Positions 6,322 to 6,777 of a DNA stretch of 6,777 nt are shown here, in pieces. Below the pieces are notes generated by a model. It saw nothing but the letters and a program-made list of their open reading frames with translations, was not told the origin of the DNA and ran no database searches. Both the position numbers and the translations under genes were made by a program. This stretch comes from VGEM01 sp033764265 (GTDB taxonomy: Bacteria; Pseudomonadota; Alphaproteobacteria; Rhodospirillales; Rhodospirillaceae), in the NCBI GenBank assembly GCA_033764265.1, contig JANRJB010000463.1:1-6777 (forward strand). Reading direction: 5' to 3'. The first letter of the stretch is position 1. Each line of letters starts with the position of its first letter.

Positions 6322-6777
6322 TCAGGGACTCCGATCGGAACTGGCTTGGCTGTCGCGAAATCCTTGCAATGCCTCCGCCACCTCGGTCAGCAACGGACGC
6401 CAATCCTGCCCCGATCGGCGCGTGAAGATTTTGGCTGTCGGATACCAGGGTGTGTCGGGCGTGCCCGCGCCCCAATACCATAACGATCCCCAGCCGGTGG
6501 CCACCAGCACCCAGGTCGGCACGCCCAGGGCGCCGGCCAAATGCGCCGTGGTGTTCGATACCGTGATCACCAGGTCGCAGGCCGCGGTCAACGCCGCCAA
6601 GCCGTCAAGGTCGTTCGTCAGGTCCATGTCTTGAAGATGGACGAGTTCCGCGCCCGCGGCAGCGCGCTCGGCAAGCGTGTCGCCGTACTGCAGGTCGACG
6701 AACACGACGCCCGGCGCGGACAAGATCGGCCGCCAATCGGCCAGCGAAGTACTCTTGTGCCTGCTGTTAGGGGCATT
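6322..6777 (-). CDS. TPR/GT9-like glycosyltransferase, C-terminal end only
   Basis: Only the last 151 residues are in the window; the frame is open to the right edge, so the gene begins outside it. The visible part matches the C-terminal half of the glycosyltransferase family 9-like domain often found at the end of TPR-repeat proteins. It has a strand followed by LQYG (29-32) and LVHLQDMDLTNDLDGLAAL (46-64). Next come CDLVITVSNTTAHLAGALG (67-85), the family's nucleotide-sugar binding motif with its conserved His79, then VPTWVL, then PWYPTAKIF (110-118). The closing helix includes DWRPLLTEVAEAL. Family members transfer sugars to proteins or surface glycans; the substrate here cannot be read. 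The usual TPR region would lie upstream, unseen. The gene is co-oriented with gspK but separated by about 175 bp, so it is not necessarily in the same transcript. Confidence 0.85.
   Translation of the reverse strand, partial: NAPNSRHKSTSLADWRPILSAPGVVFVDLQYGDTLAERAAAGAELVHLQDMDLTNDLDGLAALTAACDLVITVSNTTAHLAGALGVPTWVLVATGWGSLWYWGAGTPDTPWYPTAKIFTRRSGQDWRPLLTEVAEALQGFRDSQASSDRSP

Overview
The window is GC-rich and all seven genes I can support lie on the minus strand, so it reads right to left. A diderm (Gram-negative) bacterium is clear: there is an outer-membrane secretin, two lipoproteins with lipoboxes, and inner-membrane platform proteins of a type II secretion system (T2SS). High GC, strong third-position GC and the xps-like gene order suggest a proteobacterium. 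The exact class cannot be read from this sequence.

Layout in the direction of transcription. (1) 6777-6322: the 3' end of a TPR/GT9-like glycosyltransferase gene, cut by the window edge. (2) 6321-6147: about 175 bp of apparent intergenic sequence holding a perfect 6-bp inverted repeat; the start of the next gene may lie inside it. (3) 6146 (or 6248) to 647: a tightly packed five-gene block, gspK-gspL-gspM-gspC(N)-gspD. gspK and gspL overlap by 110 bp, gspL and gspM share ATGA, gspM and gspC are 20 bp apart, and gspC and gspD overlap at GTGATG. (4) 594-1: a Sel1-repeat lipoprotein gene, 52 bp after gspD, with a strong ribosome binding site and running off the left edge.

Together the five gsp products would form part of a T2SS. 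GspD is the outer-membrane channel. The GspC/N-like protein bridges inner-membrane platform and channel through a periplasmic HR-like domain. GspL and GspM are the bitopic platform proteins, and GspK is the large tip pseudopilin. The order K-L-M-N-D matches the 3' half of the Xanthomonas xps operon (E-F-G-H-I-J-K-L-M-N-D). The ATPase (E), platform polytopic protein (F), major pseudopilin (G), minor pseudopilins (H, I, J) and prepilin peptidase (O) are not in the window, and an unrelated glycosyltransferase sits directly upstream of gspK. The cluster is therefore split, or the other half lies elsewhere.

I found no RNA genes, CRISPR, insertion sequence, integrase or convincing terminator. I do not see a wholly new system. 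The points worth a second look are the split cluster, a lipidated secretin followed by a repeat lipoprotein, the gspK/gspL overlap, and the cysteine-rich possible extension of GspK.
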